Assembly (NCBI RefSeq): GCF_019249215.1
Contig: NZ_JAESDI010000015.1
Coordinates: forward strand, 52,205-116,204
Length of the DNA stretch: 64,000 nucleotides
Direction: 5' to 3'
Origin: Alteromonas lipotrueae
GTDB taxonomy: Bacteria > Pseudomonadota > Gammaproteobacteria > Enterobacterales > Alteromonadaceae
Shown here: one piece after another, positions 62,353-64,000 of the stretch
Layout of the letters: each line of letters starts with the position of its first letter
Numbering within the stretch: position 1 is the stretch's first letter
Notes under the pieces: generated by a model
What the model saw: the letters and a program-made list of their open reading frames with translations, nothing else
Databases searched by the model: none
What the model was told of the DNA's origin: nothing
Program-made: the position numbers and the translations under genes

Positions 62353-63408
62353 TTACAGGCCGCCTTTCGCTTTCAATTCTTCCGAGAAGTTGAGCATACG
62401 GTCGAGTGGGATTAAAGCGCCCTCACGCAGGCTGTCGTCAACGAAAATCTCATGCCCTTCATACGTAGCACCTAATGAGGCTTTTATCGCCTCAAGGCCG
62501 TTCATGGCCATCCATGGGCAATGAGCACAGCTCTTACACGTTGCGCCGTTTCCACCAGTAGGAGCTTCAATAAACGTTTTGTTTGGCGTGAGTTGCTGCA
62601 TTTTATAAAAAATGCCTTTATCGGTTGCCACGATGAAGGTGTCGTTAGCCATAGTTTGCGACGCTTTAATCAGTTGGCTAGTTGAGCCTACTGCGTCAGC
62701 CATGTCTACCACACTAGCGGGTGATTCAGGGTGAACCAATACTGCCGCGTTAGGATACAGCGCTTTCATATCAGCCAGCTTCTGCGCTGAGAACTCATCA
62801 TGAACAATACATTCGCCCTGCCACATCAACATTTCTGCGCCAGTTTGTTTGGCAATGTACGAACCTAGGTGGCGGTCAGGCCCCCAGATGATTTTTTTAC
62901 CTTGGCTATCTAGGTGCTCAACAATCTCTAGCGCAATACTTGATGTAACCACCCAATCAGCTCTGGCTTTCACGGCAGCCGAAGTATTCGCATAAACCAC
63001 GACCGTGTGATCGGGGTGAGCATCACAAAACGCACTGAACTCTTCAATGGGGCAACCTATGTCTAAGGAGCAGGTTGCTTCCAGTGTAGGCATAAGTACT
63101 GTTTTTTCTGGGCTGAGTATTTTTGCTGTTTCACCCATGAAGCGAACGCCCGCTACGATTAACGTTTGCTCTGCGGCATCACGACCAAAGCGCGCCATTT
63201 CTAAAGAATCAGCAACACAACCACCGGTCTCCTCCGCTAATGCCTGAATTTCAGGATCGGTATAGTAATGCGCAACCAACACAGCATTTCGCTGTTTAAG
63301 CAAAGATTTAATCTCAGCTTTAAGCGATGCTCTACGGGCATCTGATAATGGCTGCGGTTTAGCGGGAAAAGGATACTCTACCTGTTCCACTCGAAAGGCT
63401 ACTGACAT
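62353..63408 (-). CDS. nadA: Quinolinate synthase
   Basis: 351 residues from the Met at 63408, which gives the N-terminus of the E. coli-type enzyme (347 residues); an extra in-frame start at 63432 is less likely. It condenses iminoaspartate with dihydroxyacetone phosphate to quinolinate for NAD synthesis. The three Cys ligands of the [4Fe-4S] cluster fall in the [10 protein letters not shown] region, in the tract around the middle of the protein and in [33 protein letters not shown] and [21 protein letters not shown] are also conserved. Confidence 0.96.
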   Translation of the reverse strand: MSVAFRVEQVEYPFPAKPQPLSDARRASLKAEIKSLLKQRNAVLVAHYYTDPEIQALAEETGGCVADSLEMARFGRDAAEQTLIVAGVRFMGETAKILSPEKTVLMPTLEATCSLDIGCPIEEFSAFCDAHPDHTVVVYANTSAAVKARADWVVTSSIALEIVEHLDSQGKKIIWGPDRHLGSYIAKQTGAEMLMWQGECIVHDEFSAQKLADMKALYPNAAVLVHPESPASVVDMADAVGSTSQLIKASQTMANDTFIVATDKGIFYKMQQLTPNKTFIEAPTGGNGATCKSCAHCPWMAMNGLEAIKASLGATYEGHEIFVDDSLREGALIPLDRMLNFSEELKAKGGL

Positions 63409-63432
63409 TGACCTACATCTCGGTTGTGACAA

Positions 63433-63758
63433 GGGCGTGGATTATACCCAACTGTCATAAAAAATACATACTACTTAGTTAAGGATGATTGACCAATTTT
63501 CAACCATACCATCCTAAAAAATTGAATTACAGATAGAATAAATGCTAGTAACGAACTAACGCAAAGCGGCAACCACATTTTTTCGGAATTGTTAGCAGAA
63601 GATAGCCTGACAGCGCTGAGTTTATTTTACTTTAATATTGTGTTCTGGAGCAGCCTTAGCACAGACCCGTAATAGGTAGAAGGCATTTTCTGGAGATGAC
63701 GCTTTGGGGTTGATATTTTTAGTAAAGAAAGCGTGGTAGAAAGCGCTTTAAGAAATGA
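63433..63758. other. Gene-free interval between nadA and tRNA-Lys
   Basis: 326 bp with no ORF or repeat that I recognise. Confidence 0.5.
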
Positions 63759-63834
63759 TGGTGGGTCGTGCTGGATTCGAACCAGCGACCAATTGATTAA
63801 AAGTCAACTGCTCTACCAGCTGAGCTAACGACCC
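63759..63834 (-). tRNA. tRNA-Lys (anticodon UUU), copy 1
   Basis: 76 nt with encoded CCA. Minus strand: GGGTCGTTAGCTCAGCTGG, anticodon loop ACTTTTAA, T-arm TGGTTCGAATCC. Confidence 0.96.
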
Positions 63835-63929
63835 ATCAAATAACACATGTACTACTCACATATTCACACGTGAAGCGGTGAGCAAACAAGCTGTTGGTAT
63901 TAGCTTGATTTAACTTCGCTTTCAAATGA

Positions 63930-64000
63930 TGGTGGGTCGTGCTGGATTCGAACCAGCGACCAATTGATTAAAAGTCAACTGCTCTACCAGCTGAGCTAAC
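63930..64000 (-). tRNA. tRNA-Lys (anticodon UUU), copy 2, 5' end outside window
   Basis: Identical to copy 1 over the visible 71 nt; about five 5' bases lie beyond the window. Tandem copies are 95 bp apart and are probably transcribed together from the right. Confidence 0.95.

Overview
The window looks like chromosomal DNA of a marine gammaproteobacterium of the Alteromonas/Alteromonadaceae type. This rests on the housekeeping genes that read like close relatives of enterobacterial/Alteromonadales families (pckA, asd, nadA, selO, glpT), a large TonB-dependent receptor, the moderate base composition and the many short rho-independent terminators. The genus assignment is inference; no rRNA gene is present.

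Layout. 1-4473: the 3' part of a TonB-dependent receptor, a DUF3237 protein and pckA. 4609-15000: an aromatic-acid catabolic block. A minus-strand operon (ligK, ligU/galD, ligJ, ligI, ligA, ligB, ligC and an aldo/keto reductase) encodes the whole protocatechuate 4,5-cleavage route to pyruvate and oxaloacetate. It is divergent from a LysR regulator. Next to it are an AraC-type PobR-like regulator and divergent pobA, which makes protocatechuate from 4-hydroxybenzoate. 15061-19971: TetR regulator and divergent RND efflux pair. 20079-35052: ordinary metabolic and hypothetical genes (CBS protein, two MDR oxidoreductases, LysR, cytochrome b561, SDR plus luciferase-like oxidoreductase, asd, a ClpP-like membrane protein with a DUF6279 lipoprotein, PanE-like reductase plus PhyH-like dioxygenase, TetR), with a catalase pseudogene remnant at about 24.8-25.25 kb. 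35151-39459: glpT, flanked by two copies of an 85-bp direct repeat, and a TPR hybrid sensor kinase. 39530-42346: a CmcJ-like oxygenase, a ParD-like protein overlapping a methionine aminopeptidase paralogue, and a HopJ-family protein.

42347-58650 is an accessory region. It starts with an integron: an integrase gene broken by one frameshift and one nonsense codon but still preceded by an almost perfect LexA box, four attC sites and five small cassettes. An IS5-family transposase stub follows, then a complete nag-type salicylate operon with its own LysR regulator (salicylate 5-hydroxylase components, an orphan TAXI solute-binding protein, maleylpyruvate isomerase, gentisate dioxygenase, fumarylpyruvate hydrolase). 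Beyond it lie broken pieces of a Tn3-like transposase, a serine hydrolase, an esterase and an IS91-like transposase around a DUF5597-type glycoside hydrolase lipoprotein.

59040-64000 returns to core genes: selO, a glutaredoxin-like gene, a DUF1499 lipoprotein, tRNA-Ser(GGA), nadA and two tandem tRNA-Lys(UUU), the last cut by the window end.

Taken together the window gives the cell two separate aromatic routes. 4-Hydroxybenzoate goes through protocatechuate meta (4,5) cleavage, and salicylate goes through gentisate. Both deliver pyruvate and C4 acids; pckA beside the first block could pass oxaloacetate on to gluconeogenesis.
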